Shown one piece after another: positions 53,115 through 62,500 of a DNA stretch of 64,000 nt (the first letter of the stretch is position 1; every line of letters starts with the position of its first letter). The DNA lies in contig NZ_JAJQMN010000001.1 in assembly GCF_028994775.1 (NCBI RefSeq), positions 372,001 through 436,000 on the forward strand. Direction: 5' to 3'. The position numbers and the translations under genes were made by a program. This DNA comes from Promicromonospora iranensis. Lineage in GTDB: Bacteria > Actinomycetota > Actinomycetes > Actinomycetales > Cellulomonadaceae. The notes under the pieces are model-generated. The model ran no database searches. It was not told where the DNA came from and saw only the letters and a program-made list of their open reading frames with translations.

Positions 53115-55985
53115 ATGCATCCCAGATCGATACCAGTCGCACAGCGCGGGACGACCCTCGCGCCGAGAGCTCCCCGGCTCGCCGTCGCGCCGGACCCGCC
53201 CGGCAGCGCACACCCGCTGGCCGCCGACGAACTCGCGCCGCGCCTGCCGCGCGTCTACGTACCGCGCCCCCGCCTGTGGCAACGGCTGGACGAGGCGGCC
53301 GAGGGTTCCGTCACCCTGGTCGTCGCCCCGGCAGGGGCCGGCAAGACGCTGGGGGTAGCCGGCTGGCTGCGTTTCACGACGTCGGCCAGGGCCGCGGGCG
53401 CCGTGTGGGTCCGGGCCGACGACACCTGGACGCCCGAGCAGCTCGGCTCCGTGCTCGACGCCCCGGGGCCGGACGCCGCCCCGGACAAGCTACCCACCCT
53501 GGTGGTGGTCGACGACGCCCACCTGCTCCCACCCGCGACCCTGCGCCACATCGACGACCGGCTCAACGCCGCGCCGGAGAGCATGCGGGTCCTCCTGCTG
53601 AGCCGCTGGTCCCTGCCGCTGACCCGGCTGGTCCCCGAGCTCCTCGGCAACTTCACGTTCCTGCGCGGAGACCTGCTCCGGCTGAGCGACGCCGAGTGCG
53701 CATCGCTCGTCGCGGAGCACGCCAGGACCGACGACCCGGACGTGGTCGCCGCCGTCACCCGGCACGCCGACGGCTGGTGCGCCGCCGCGGTCCTCGCGGC
53801 CCGGGGCCTGCGCGGCACGCCGGACCCCGCGGCCGCGGCCCGCCTGCTCGCCGCCGACACCGAGCCCATCGCCAACCGGGTGGCGGGTGAGGTCTTCAGC
53901 ACGCTCACCCCGCGGCAACGACACCTGCTGCTGTGCATCGCCGGCGAGGACGCGGTGAGCATCGCCACGGCAGCGCACCTGTCGCACGACGTCCACGCGG
54001 GCGAGATCCTCACGGAGCTGGAGGACACCGGTCTGCTCGTGCTCCGCGCCGACCACGGCGCACGCACCGGCCACAGGGCCGACGCCGACGGCGAGGCACG
54101 CACTGACGGTACGAGATCGCACGGCACGGACGACCTGGAGGCACGCACCACCGAGCTCCCGGCGGTCCCGGCCGGCGACGGTTCCCCCGGTCCCATCGGC
54201 TCGCCCCGTCCCGACGGTTTCCGGGTGCACCCGCTCCTGGTGGAGGTGGTCCGGCAGCGGCTCGCCGCAGGAGGCGTCGACGCCGCCCGCGCCCGCGCCA
54301 CGGTGATCCGCGCCGTCGGCCTCGACGTGGCACGCGGCAACCTGTCCGGGGCGTTCCCCCGGCTCGTCCGGGTCGGCGCTCCTGTCGAGGCCGCCGACAT
54401 CCTCGCCCGCGACGGCGTGCGCATGGTGCTGAACCAGTGCGGTCCCGACGCGGCGGCCGCGTTCGTCCGGGCGGAGCCCGAGGTCGTCGAGAGCCGGCCC
54501 GACATCTGGTTCGCCATCGCGCTCGGCTGCTGGCTGCGGGACGACGTCGAGGGAGCGCGCCACTGGGGCGACCGGATCCTGGACGCCCGGCGCCGCTGGT
54601 CGCACGCCTGGCTCCCCGGCGGGACGGACGGTCTCGACGCCACCGTCGCCTGCGTCCGGCTGTGGCGCGTGGCGCTGGGGCTCGAGCCCGGCTACGCCGC
54701 CGTCGGCCACGCGAAGCGGGTGCTCGTCGCGTCGCAGACGCGCCCGGCGGTACGCGAGGCGAACGCCGAGGTGCTGCCCGTGCTCGCCCACGAGCTGGGG
54801 GTGGCGCAGAACTGGCTGGGCGAGCTCACCGACGCCGAGGCCAGCCTCACGCTCGCGGTCAGCCTCTCGCACAGCCAGGGGCTGGCGCCGCTGGGCGTCT
54901 GCGCCCTGAGCTATCTCGCCTTCACCCAGTACATGCGCGGACGGGAGAGCGCGTGCGTCGAGCTGGCCGGCGAGGTCCTCGTCGCGGCCCGCGCCCCCGG
55001 CGTCACGAACGTGCGGTTCGTCGCGGCACGGGCCAACCTCGCCCGGCTTCTCGCGCGGCTGCTCGACGTGCCCACGCCCACCGAGCTCACCGTGGACGCC
55101 TTTCCCGGTGTCCGGTACCACAGCGGCGACCTGTGCACCCGCTTCTGGTTCCGGATCTGGGACTCCCGGCAGGAGTTGCTCGCCGGCAACGTGGTCGAGG
55201 CACAGCGCATCCTCTCCGGCCCCGGCGAGTGCCTGCGGCTGACCGACGAGCAGCTCCCGGAGCACCTGCGGGTCGCGCTGCTCGTCGAGCGTGCGTTCGT
55301 CGCCACGCTGGCGAGCGACCGTGACACCCTCAAGTCCCTGCACGCCACCCTCGACCAGCTCGGCGCCGTGGGCGAGTCGGCGCTCGTCCAGGGACTGCGT
55401 GCCGACCGGGACGGCGACCGGCGCGGCGCGGTCGCCGCGTTCGAGGCGGCCGCCGCGGACGCCACCTACTCCCAGCCGCCCACACGCGCGCTCGCCCTGG
55501 CCTGCGAGGCGCAGCTGCTCGACGCCCTGGGCGACCCGGCCCGCTCGCAGGAGCGCCTGATCGAGGCGATCGCGGTCACCGAGTCCCGCCGGAACGCCAC
55601 TCCGTTCCGCGGCTGGGCCCGTCAGGGCACGCCCATGGAGACGCTGCTGCAGCGGCTGACCAAACGTCCCGCCACCCGATGGCTGCTCGAGCTCGCCGCC
55701 ACGACGGCCGGGAAGCCCGACGTCACGGCCGTCTACGCGTCGATGACCGCCACCCCCAGCGAGCTCGATCAGGTGAGCCAGGCCCTCACCCCGCCGGCCC
55801 TCAGCCCGCGCGAGCGCGAGGTCCTCAACGAGCTGGCCAGGGGCGCCACCTACGCCGACATCGCCGCCGCCCTGTTCGTCTCGGAGAACACCGTCAAGAC
55901 GCACGTGTCGAGCCTCTACACCAAGCTCGCCGCCTCCCGCCGCAGCGAGGCCCTGAAGATCGCCCGGAGCTTCCACCTGCTCTGA
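53115..55985 (+). CDS. large ATP-binding LuxR family regulator (MalT-like, LAL type)
   Basis: A 956-residue protein. STAND-type ATPase: VYVPRPRLWQRLDEAAEGSVTLVVAPAGAGKT (Walker A at 71-78), LPTLVVVDDAHLL (Walker B, about 128-140) and VLLLSRWSLPLTRLVPE. The winged-helix region interrupted by a charged, low-complexity insert (about 310-360) precedes a helical TPR-like sensor domain (about 400-850). The C-terminal LuxR helix-turn-helix is LSPREREVLNELARGATYADIAAALFVSENTVKTHVSSLYTKLAASRRSEAL. It is the only regulator in the cluster and the obvious candidate to recognise the repeated palindromes. ATG at 53115, GGAGG 10 bp upstream. Confidence 0.9.
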   Translation: MHPRSIPVAQRGTTLAPRAPRLAVAPDPPGSAHPLAADELAPRLPRVYVPRPRLWQRLDEAAEGSVTLVVAPAGAGKTLGVAGWLRFTTSARAAGAVWVRADDTWTPEQLGSVLDAPGPDAAPDKLPTLVVVDDAHLLPPATLRHIDDRLNAAPESMRVLLLSRWSLPLTRLVPELLGNFTFLRGDLLRLSDAECASLVAEHARTDDPDVVAAVTRHADGWCAAAVLAARGLRGTPDPAAAARLLAADTEPIANRVAGEVFSTLTPRQRHLLLCIAGEDAVSIATAAHLSHDVHAGEILTELEDTGLLVLRADHGARTGHRADADGEARTDGTRSHGTDDLEARTTELPAVPAGDGSPGPIGSPRPDGFRVHPLLVEVVRQRLAAGGVDAARARATVIRAVGLDVARGNLSGAFPRLVRVGAPVEAADILARDGVRMVLNQCGPDAAAAFVRAEPEVVESRPDIWFAIALGCWLRDDVEGARHWGDRILDARRRWSHAWLPGGTDGLDATVACVRLWRVALGLEPGYAAVGHAKRVLVASQTRPAVREANAEVLPVLAHELGVAQNWLGELTDAEASLTLAVSLSHSQGLAPLGVCALSYLAFTQYMRGRESACVELAGEVLVAARAPGVTNVRFVAARANLARLLARLLDVPTPTELTVDAFPGVRYHSGDLCTRFWFRIWDSRQELLAGNVVEAQRILSGPGECLRLTDEQLPEHLRVALLVERAFVATLASDRDTLKSLHATLDQLGAVGESALVQGLRADRDGDRRGAVAAFEAAAADATYSQPPTRALALACEAQLLDALGDPARSQERLIEAIAVTESRRNATPFRGWARQGTPMETLLQRLTKRPATRWLLELAATTAGKPDVTAVYASMTATPSELDQVSQALTPPALSPREREVLNELARGATYADIAAALFVSENTVKTHVSSLYTKLAASRRSEALKIARSFHLL

Positions 55986-56012
55986 TCCGGGTGGGTCCCG
56001 GCCCCTGGCCCT

Positions 56013-56029
56013 TCACCCGAAGCAGGTGA
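56013..56029. promoter_or_regulatory. palindrome site 4, TCACCC-N5-AGGTGA
   Basis: One mismatch against the consensus (first base of the right arm), spacer GAAGC. It lies 28 bp after the LuxR stop and 88 bp before the AI-2E transporter start. Confidence 0.7.
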
Positions 56030-56117
56030 GCGTGCCAGGGCTCCCCCGGGCTTGGCTGACCGGTGTGGCGGGGTGGCCACGGTCGACGCACCCTGCCGAC
56101 CCGAGGGAGGCGAGGGC

Positions 56118-57317
56118 ATGACAGCTCCACAGGACGCGCCGGCTCAGGACGCGCCGGCTACCGCTCCGGCACGGGGCGAGCCCACGTCGCGCCGTCCGCC
56201 ACGGTGGCTCCCCCGGGCGCTCTTCATGGCGGTGGTGGCGGTCTATCTCGGGGCGTTCGGCTGGTACGCGATCGAAACCCTCCAGGGCCTCGCGGTGAAC
56301 CTGCTCATCGCCTTCTTCCTCACCTTGGCCCTGGACCCCATCGTGGTCTGGTGCGTGCGCAAGGGGTGGAACCGCCGCGTCGCCGCAGCCGCCGCCCTCG
56401 GCGGCTCCCTCCTCGCCATCGCGCTGGTCCTGGCGCTGTTCGGCAACCTGTTCGTCCAGCAGCTCGTGCAGCTCCTGGAGACCGTGCCCGCCATCTACGT
56501 GGACGTCCAGAACCTGGCCGCCGAGCGGTTCGATGTCGTCATCCCGGACTCCGACGACCTCGTGCTCGACATCCTGACGAGATTCGGCAACGACGTGGCC
56601 AGCGGCGCGTGGCTGTTCGGGACCACCGTGATCGGCGGGCTCTTCGCGCTGCTGACCATCCTGCTGGTCACCTACTACCTGCTCGCGGCCGGGCCGCGCT
56701 TCCGGGCGGCGGTGTGCCGCTGGCTGACCCCCGAGCGCCAGCAGGAGGTCCTGACCCTGTGGGAGATCACCCAGGTCAAGGTCTCGGACTTCATCAACTC
56801 CCGCATCGTGCTGGCAGCCCTCTCCAGCGCCTTCACCCTCGTCTTCCTGCTGATCCTGCGCACCCCGTACGCCCTGCCGCTCGCGGTGTTCGTCGGTGTG
56901 GTGTCGCAGTTCGTCCCGACGATCGGCACGTACCTGGGCGGAGCGCTCCCCATCGTGGTCGCGCTGACGTCCCAGGGTCTGCCACAGGCCCTCGGTGTCC
57001 TCGCCTTCGTGATCGCCTACCAGCAGCTGGAGAACCTGTACTTCTCCCCCAAGGTCTCCGCGCGAGCCCTGGAGATGAACCCGGCGGTGAGCTTTGTCGC
57101 CGTGCTGGGCTTCGGCGCCCTCTTCGGCGCGCTGGGCGCGTTCCTCGCGCTGCCGGTCGCCGCCACGATCCAGGCGACCGCCAACACCTATCTGCGCCGG
57201 CACACGCTCATCGAGTCCCACATGTTGCAGGACCCGGTCCGACGACGGCGTGGCGCTGAACCCGACGCTGAACCCGACGTCGCGCCCGGCCCTGACGCGG
57301 ATCCCGGCGTCAGATGA
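56118..57317 (+). CDS. AI-2E family (PerM-like) transporter
   Basis: A 399-residue protein with eight membrane segments. Family motifs: NLLIAFFLTLALDPIVVWCVRKGWNRRVAAAAALGG, FGTTVIGGLFALLTILLVTYYLLAAGPRF, and the C-terminal LPLAVFVGVVSQFVPTIGTYLGGALPIVVAL and FVIAYQQLENLYFSPKVSARALEMNPAVSFVAVLGFGALFGALGAFLALPVAATIQA. Members export small molecules or exchange ions; a role in osmotic or pH stress fits its neighbours. The tail contains EPDAEPD repeats. ATG at 56118 behind GGAGGCGAGGGC. It ends 8 bp inside the convergent DUF4337 gene. Confidence 0.88.
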   Translation: MTAPQDAPAQDAPATAPARGEPTSRRPPRWLPRALFMAVVAVYLGAFGWYAIETLQGLAVNLLIAFFLTLALDPIVVWCVRKGWNRRVAAAAALGGSLLAIALVLALFGNLFVQQLVQLLETVPAIYVDVQNLAAERFDVVIPDSDDLVLDILTRFGNDVASGAWLFGTTVIGGLFALLTILLVTYYLLAAGPRFRAAVCRWLTPERQQEVLTLWEITQVKVSDFINSRIVLAALSSAFTLVFLLILRTPYALPLAVFVGVVSQFVPTIGTYLGGALPIVVALTSQGLPQALGVLAFVIAYQQLENLYFSPKVSARALEMNPAVSFVAVLGFGALFGALGAFLALPVAATIQATANTYLRRHTLIESHMLQDPVRRRRGAEPDAEPDVAPGPDADPGVR

Positions 57318-58011
57318 TCTTCGGGAACGCGATCAGGAAGCCCACCCCGACCACCAGCAGGACACCCGCCCCGGCCAGGATCAGCCAGGACTTGCGCGGG
57401 GACCCGAACCGGTTGGCGAGCGCCCCGAAGAACAGCACCAGCGCGAAGAGCACCGTCAGCAGGGTGTAGTTGTCCCCGCGCCGGTTGTCGGCCAGCGCGT
57501 CGGCGAAGTACTCGTCGGCGCGGGCGTCCGCCTCGGCTGCCTCGACCTGGCCGGGCGGCACGTAGCTGTCCAGGGCGAAGGGGCTGCGCGGAGCGTCCGG
57601 GTTCCGGAGCGGACGCGCCGCGAGCCATTCGTCGAACGCGGGCGCGAAGTGCTCGGTGAAACGCGCGCGGGCGAACTCCGCCAGCGCGCGGTCGTCCTCC
57701 GCCGTCGCCTGGAGCCAGATGCCGAACACCTGCAGGTCCACCGCGCGAGCCGCCTCGGCCTTCGTCGCCTCGCGGGTGGCCTCGATGCGCTGGGTCGAGG
57801 CCCTGGAGAACGAGATCGACATCTCCCCGCCCCACTTGCTCGACTCGAACCCGCTCCACGCGGTGAGCACGGCCGTGATCGCCAGCAGCGCGACGGCGAT
57901 GTGCTCCACCAGCGACGACCGGCCGTCGGTCTCGCGCTTCCCGGTCTCGCGCTGCTCAGCCGACCGCTGCTCGGCCGGCCGTTCCTCGGCCGCCCATCCT
58001 TCGTCCGACAT
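57310..58011 (-). CDS. DUF4337-type membrane protein
   Basis: A 233-residue protein: a charged Glu/Arg-rich start (EERPAEQRSAEQRETGKRET), one membrane helix (HIAVALLAITAVLTAWSGFESSKWGGE), a large helical loop of about 120 residues with SRASTQRIEATREATKAEAARAVDLQVF, and two final helices (NYTLLTVLFALVLFFGALANRFGS, SWLILAGAGVLLVVGVGFLIAF). This topology is typical of DUF4337. Function unknown. Located 24 bp downstream of the small lipoprotein gene, so both likely share the promoter at site 5. Confidence 0.7.
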   Translation of the reverse strand: MSDEGWAAEERPAEQRSAEQRETGKRETDGRSSLVEHIAVALLAITAVLTAWSGFESSKWGGEMSISFSRASTQRIEATREATKAEAARAVDLQVFGIWLQATAEDDRALAEFARARFTEHFAPAFDEWLAARPLRNPDAPRSPFALDSYVPPGQVEAAEADARADEYFADALADNRRGDNYTLLTVLFALVLFFGALANRFGSPRKSWLILAGAGVLLVVGVGFLIAFPKII

Positions 58012-58035
58012 GGTGTGCCCCCCGCTGTCGATCGC

Positions 58036-58443
58036 TCAGCAGCCGAGGTCGTCAGCCAGGGCGTCGCGTGCCTCCTGGACCTCCACGGCGTCGTCCCGCA
58101 GGGACTCCGCGGCGTCCCTGATGGTCGCGTCGCCGTTGACGTCGTCGACGGACTGCTCGAAGTCCTCCCACGCCTCGTCGAGCGCCTGGCCGCGATCCTG
58201 GGCGACGTCGTCCGCCGCCGCGTCCAGCTCCTGCCACGCCTGGCGGACGCTGTCGCGGGCGTCCCTCACCTCGTCCACCGTGGCGCCCGGTGACAGCGTC
58301 ATGTCGAAGTTGTCCAACGCGACGGTGAGCTGTTCGGCCGCGCTGCACGCCTCCTGCGTGTTCTCCTCCGGCGTCTCGCTGGAGCACGCGGCCGTCGCCA
58401 CGATCATCATCAGCCCGACCAGGGCACCTGTCGTCCGCCTCAT
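58036..58443 (-). CDS. small predicted lipoprotein, mostly helical
   Basis: A 135-residue protein. Signal peptide MRRTTGALVGLMMIVATAAC with a lipobox ending in Cys20. The mature part is acidic and helical (NTQEACSAAEQLTVALDNFDMTLSPGATVDEVRDARDSVRQAWQELDAAADDVAQDRGQALDEAWEDF), with two Cys residues that could pair. It resembles surface-exposed coiled-coil proteins; no function assignable. The ATG at 58443 follows AGAAGGG. Palindrome site 5 is 79 bp upstream. Confidence 0.72.
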   Translation of the reverse strand: MRRTTGALVGLMMIVATAACSSETPEENTQEACSAAEQLTVALDNFDMTLSPGATVDEVRDARDSVRQAWQELDAAADDVAQDRGQALDEAWEDFEQSVDDVNGDATIRDAAESLRDDAVEVQEARDALADDLGC

Positions 58444-58522
58444 GTCCACGCCCTTCTGCCATTGATGCTGGTCGCCCCGTGGGGCCATGTCTGCACGGTC
58501 CCCCGGGCGTCGACGTCCGGCC

Positions 58523-58539
58523 TCACCCACCTCGGGTGA
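58523..58539. promoter_or_regulatory. palindrome site 5, TCACCC-N5-GGGTGA
   Basis: Perfect arms, spacer ACCTC. It sits between the SHOCT gene stop (58588) and the lipoprotein start (58443, minus strand), which it is expected to control. A further TTCACC half site follows at 58541. Confidence 0.75.
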
Positions 58540-58587
58540 GTTCACCTCGAGCGGGCTGGTGGCCCGGCGGCGGCGCCGCGGCGTCCG

Positions 58588-58929
58588 TCAGCCCAGGAGC
58601 TTCGCCTTGGCCGCGGCGAACTCGGAGTCGGTGAGTACGCCCTGCCCGTGCAGGTCACCCAGCTGGGTCAGCTGGGCGAGCAGCTCGTCGTTCGAGTGGG
58701 CTGCGGGAGCGGGCGCCGGCGGTGCCGGCTGCGGCGGGGCGGGCGGGGCCTGCTGCGCTGTCTCGTACCGCTGGGCCTCGTACTGCTGGGCCTCGTACTG
58801 CTGCTGGGTGCGGTTGGCCTGGCGCCGGCTGACCGCCCCGGCCGTGGCCTGGGCGGTCCCGGCGATGACGGCGGTACGTGCGGCGGTGCCGAGAAGGCCC
58901 GGCCTGCCGAAGCGTCGGAGGGGAGACAT
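58588..58929 (-). CDS. SHOCT domain protein
   Basis: A 113-residue protein. Arg-rich start with a short hydrophobic stretch (MSPLRRFGRPGLLGTAARTAVIAGTAQATAGAVSRRQ), then a Gln/Tyr/Ala-rich linker with QQYEAQQYEAQRYE repeats and a Pro/Ala spacer. The C-terminal SHOCT helix-turn motif is NDELLAQLTQLGDLHGQGVLTDSEFAAAKAKLLG. SHOCT modules mediate oligomerisation. The same pair (SHOCT plus DUF6325) is frequent in actinomycetes near LuxR-type regulators. ATG at 58929. Confidence 0.83.
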   Translation of the reverse strand: MSPLRRFGRPGLLGTAARTAVIAGTAQATAGAVSRRQANRTQQQYEAQQYEAQRYETAQQAPPAPPQPAPPAPAPAAHSNDELLAQLTQLGDLHGQGVLTDSEFAAAKAKLLG

Positions 58930-59020
58930 GTGGGGCTCCGTTCGATGAGCGGTCGGTGATGTGGGTGGTGATGTGGGTGGTGAGGGTGGTGAGGGTGGTC
59001 CCGCCGGCGGCGGGACGAGG

Positions 59021-59458
59021 TCAGGCCGGGGACCCGGCGGTCTCGGCCTGGTCCGCGATCTCGTTGACGGTCGCTGCGGGGACCCGCTCGTGCAGGATCA
59101 CGTCCGCGTCCGCGTCGGCCGCCGCCGACACGAGCTGACGTGACCAGGTGTGCTCGATCGCGAGGACGAGCACCGACGTGCCGGGGTTCACCGCCTCGGC
59201 GATCTCCTGGAGGTCCTCGTCGCCGGTGAGACCGGACGCGGGCAGCTCGATCTCCACGAGGTCCACCTCGTCGCCGAGGTCCTGGGCCTCGAGGATGACG
59301 ATCTCTCCGTCGTCACCCCGGCGCACGACGGCGAGGTCCAGCAGGGTGACCGCACCGGTCCCGGCCACCTCGAGCACCGCCCGGGCGACCGGCGGCGGGA
59401 TCCTGGGTGCGTCGAAGGCGAGTGCGACGAGCTCGACGGGACCGAACGACAATGACAT
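59021..59458 (-). CDS. DUF6325-family protein
   Basis: A 145-residue protein beginning MSLSFGPVELVALAFDAPRIPPPVARAVLEVAGTGAVTLLDLAVVRRGDDGEIVILEAQDLGD. A second half follows (TSVLVLAIEHTWSRQLVSAAADADADVILHERVPAATVNEI). This is the DUF6325 layout, a ferredoxin-like fold related to DUF1269, so it may partner the DUF1269 protein of the same cluster. No membrane segment. ATG at 59458 behind GGAGG. A 17-bp tandem repeat lies right upstream. Confidence 0.75.
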   Translation of the reverse strand: MSLSFGPVELVALAFDAPRIPPPVARAVLEVAGTGAVTLLDLAVVRRGDDGEIVILEAQDLGDEVDLVEIELPASGLTGDEDLQEIAEAVNPGTSVLVLAIEHTWSRQLVSAAADADADVILHERVPAATVNEIADQAETAGSPA

Positions 59459-59473
59459 GGGAACCTCCGGGGC

Positions 59474-59552
59474 GGGATGGTTGGACGGCGGGGATGGTTG
59501 GACGGCGGGGATGGTTGGACGGCGGGGATGGTTGGACGGCGGGATGGTTGAC
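59474..59552. repeat. 17-bp tandem repeat, four units plus one degenerate
   Basis: GGGATGGTTGGACGGCG repeated at 59474, 59491, 59508 and 59525, then a shortened fifth copy. It occupies nearly all of the 103 bp between the LPXTG protein gene and the DUF6325 start, so any promoter for DUF6325 must lie within it. Confidence 0.92.
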
Positions 59553-59561
59553 GGACAGGCT

Positions 59562-62500
59562 TCAGCGGGCACGGGATCCGCCCCGCATCCGACGGCTCAC
59601 CGTGACGACCGTGCCGCCGGTGATGAGGAGGAGCAGTGCGATCAGGGCCGTGGTGAGCGCGTCGGCACCGGTCCGCGGCAGGGTGCCCGGTCCGGGGTCG
59701 GTGCCTGGCCCGTCGGCGCCCGGCACGTCACCCGGCACGTCATCAGGGTCGGGCTCCGGTGCCGGGTCCGGGTCGGTACCGTCCCCCATGTCGCGGCACT
59801 CGTCGGGGAGCGCGCTGCGGTCCGCGCCCGCCGTCCGGCCCACGCCCGCGAGCCCGCTCAGCCCGCTGTTCGCGGCGTCGGTCGCGGCGTCTGTGGCGGC
59901 GAACCAGGTGTTGGTCACGTGCACCGGGCGGCAGACGTCGTCACCCACCGGCAGGTCGAACTCGGCCGACCGCGGATCACCGTCGGCCGGGTCGGTCTCG
60001 GTGGTCGTCCCGTCGACGACGATCGTCACGCTGTCGGCGCTGCCGGCGTCGGTCTCGGTGGCCTGGCACGTCGCACCCTGCGGCAGGTCCGCGTACACGG
60101 CGACCCAGTCGTCGGCAGCGGACAGCGTCCGCTCCGGTCCACCCGGAATCTCGATGGCCCGCTCCACGCCGTCGACGTCCTGCGTGCACGCCAGCTCGAC
60201 GGTGAAGACGTCGCCCTCGTGCTCGGCGGCGTCCGGCCCGGACAAGGTCTTGACGACCCGCACCTCGCCCACCTCGAACGTGTTGGTGACTGCTATGGCC
60301 GCCGGGTCGCCGGCCGGGACCACCACCGCGGCGGACCCACCGTCGCCGCCGTCACCCGCACCGCCGTCACCCACGCCGCCATCACCCATACCGCCGTCAC
60401 CCACGGCCGAGACGGTCGTCGAGGTGGCGCCGCCGGTCGCGGTCTCGGTGGCGACGCACTCGGCCCCCACGGGCAGCCCGTCGTAGACGACCGGCTCCCC
60501 GGGCACGAGCGCACGAGCCGCGCCACCGGGGACGGACACCGGCTCGCCGTCGAACGTGCAGGCGAGGGTCACCTCGAACGGCCCGGCGCCATAGAGCTCC
60601 GCGCCCTCACCGGCCAGCATCTTGTCGACAGTGACCGCCCCGACGTCGAACGTGTTGGTCACCGTGACCTCGACGACGTCGCCCGAACCGACGGTGACCT
60701 GCTCCGGCGAGATCGTCGTGGAGGTGGCTCCCGCGTCGTCGGGCTCCGTCACCGTGCAGACGGCGCCGGTCGGTAGGTTCGGGACCTGCGCCGTCAGCGG
60801 TCCGGCGGCGCCGAGCGTGACCGTGCCGTCGTACACGACACGTGGCTCACCGGCGCCCTCGCCGTCGTCGTCCAGGGCGCACAGCACCCCGAGCGTGAAG
60901 GGCCCGGCGCCGTACATCTCGGCGCCCTCGCCGTCGACGACCTTGGCCAGCTCGATCGCGCCGACGTCGAACTGGTTGGTGAAGGCGACCTCCGTCGTGC
61001 TCTCGCCGGACGCATCGGGCGTGACCTCGGTGGTGGCCTCCGGGCCCTCCGTCACGACGGGCTCCTCGCCGTCGTGCGTCACGGTGACCTCGACCGAGGC
61101 GGCTCCGCCCGTACCGGTCTCGGTGGCGGTGCACTCCGCGGCGACCGGCAGGCCCTCCAGGACCGTCACGTCGCCGTCCTCGAGGGTGACCACCATCGGC
61201 CGGCGCGGCCCGTAGCCCGTCGCGTACACCGGATCGCCGAGGAACGTGCAGTCGACGGTGACCTCGAACGGCCCGTAGGGCACCGGCTCACCGTCCTGGC
61301 CGACGGCGTCGGTGACGACCTCCTTGGCGAGCTCGAGGCTCGCCAGGTCGTACCGGTTCACCGCGGTGAGCGTGGTGACCTCCGGCTCCTGGCCGATCGT
61401 CACGGACCCCACCACGAGCTCGGTCTGCCCGCCGTCCGGATCCTCGGTCACCGTGCACTCCGCCCCGTAGGGCAGGTTGGTCACCGTCGCCGGCTCGTCG
61501 GGCGACACGGTGATCGGGACCGGTTCGAGCTGTGTCTCGACCCAGCTGCCGATCGCCGACGTGCACTCCACCTCCATGTCGAAGGTGTCGGGCGCGTGGT
61601 CGGCACCCTCGCCGGTGACCTGCTTGACGACCTCGAGCGTCCCCGTCGCGGTGGCGACGCCGACCTTGGTGCCCTCCGTCGGCAGCATGTCGCGGGGGCC
61701 CTCGGGCGCCTGCACCACACCGGACGCGGCCGCGGAGTTGTAGGCGATCGACTCGTTCCCTGCCTCCGGTGCGACGGCGGGCGTGGTCGTCGTGCCCTCG
61801 AAGGCGATGAACTCACCGGGCTGCAGCGGGTTCTCCTCCGTCAGGGTGACCACTGCCTTCAGCGCGGTGATCGTCTCGTACAGGTCCTCGCCCTCCGCAC
61901 CGGTGAGCTCCACCCAGCCGCTCTCCGGGTCACCCGTCGGGCACACCGGCTCGGCGCGAGGTTCATCGATGTCGTCCATGCAGTAGTCGGTGGCGGTCGT
62001 GTAGTAGAAGGTCGCCTCGGCGCCCGGGGGCGCGTGGACGAGCTCCGGCGGCGGGTCGTTCGTCAGGATCGGCTGCCACTGGGAGCCTCGCTCGGAGTCC
62101 GCGTAGGACCCGGTGTCGCCCGGGACCGGCAGCCGGTCGTAGCTGACGACCTTCGTGATGGGCAGGTTGCCCCTGTTGTCGATCCGCACCTGCCACGTCT
62201 CGTCGTGTCCCGGCGCGATGACCGGCGTGCACGGGTACGCGTAGTACCCGCCCTCGTCCGGCAGGCACTCCGTGTCCGGATCCGCCGCCGGGTCGACGAT
62301 CACGTCGAGCTCGTCGTCGTTCGTCGCCCGGACGACCTTGGACTGCGCCAGCACGCCCGCCGGGACGCTGGTGACGTCGGCGTCCGCCTCGCAGGCACCG
62401 GTCTCCTCGTCCAGGCGGGTGACGCACTCGTCCCACGGCCGGTCGCCCGTGACACCCGCGGTGTTCTCGACGACGGTCTCCGCGGGGAGGTCCACCCGGA

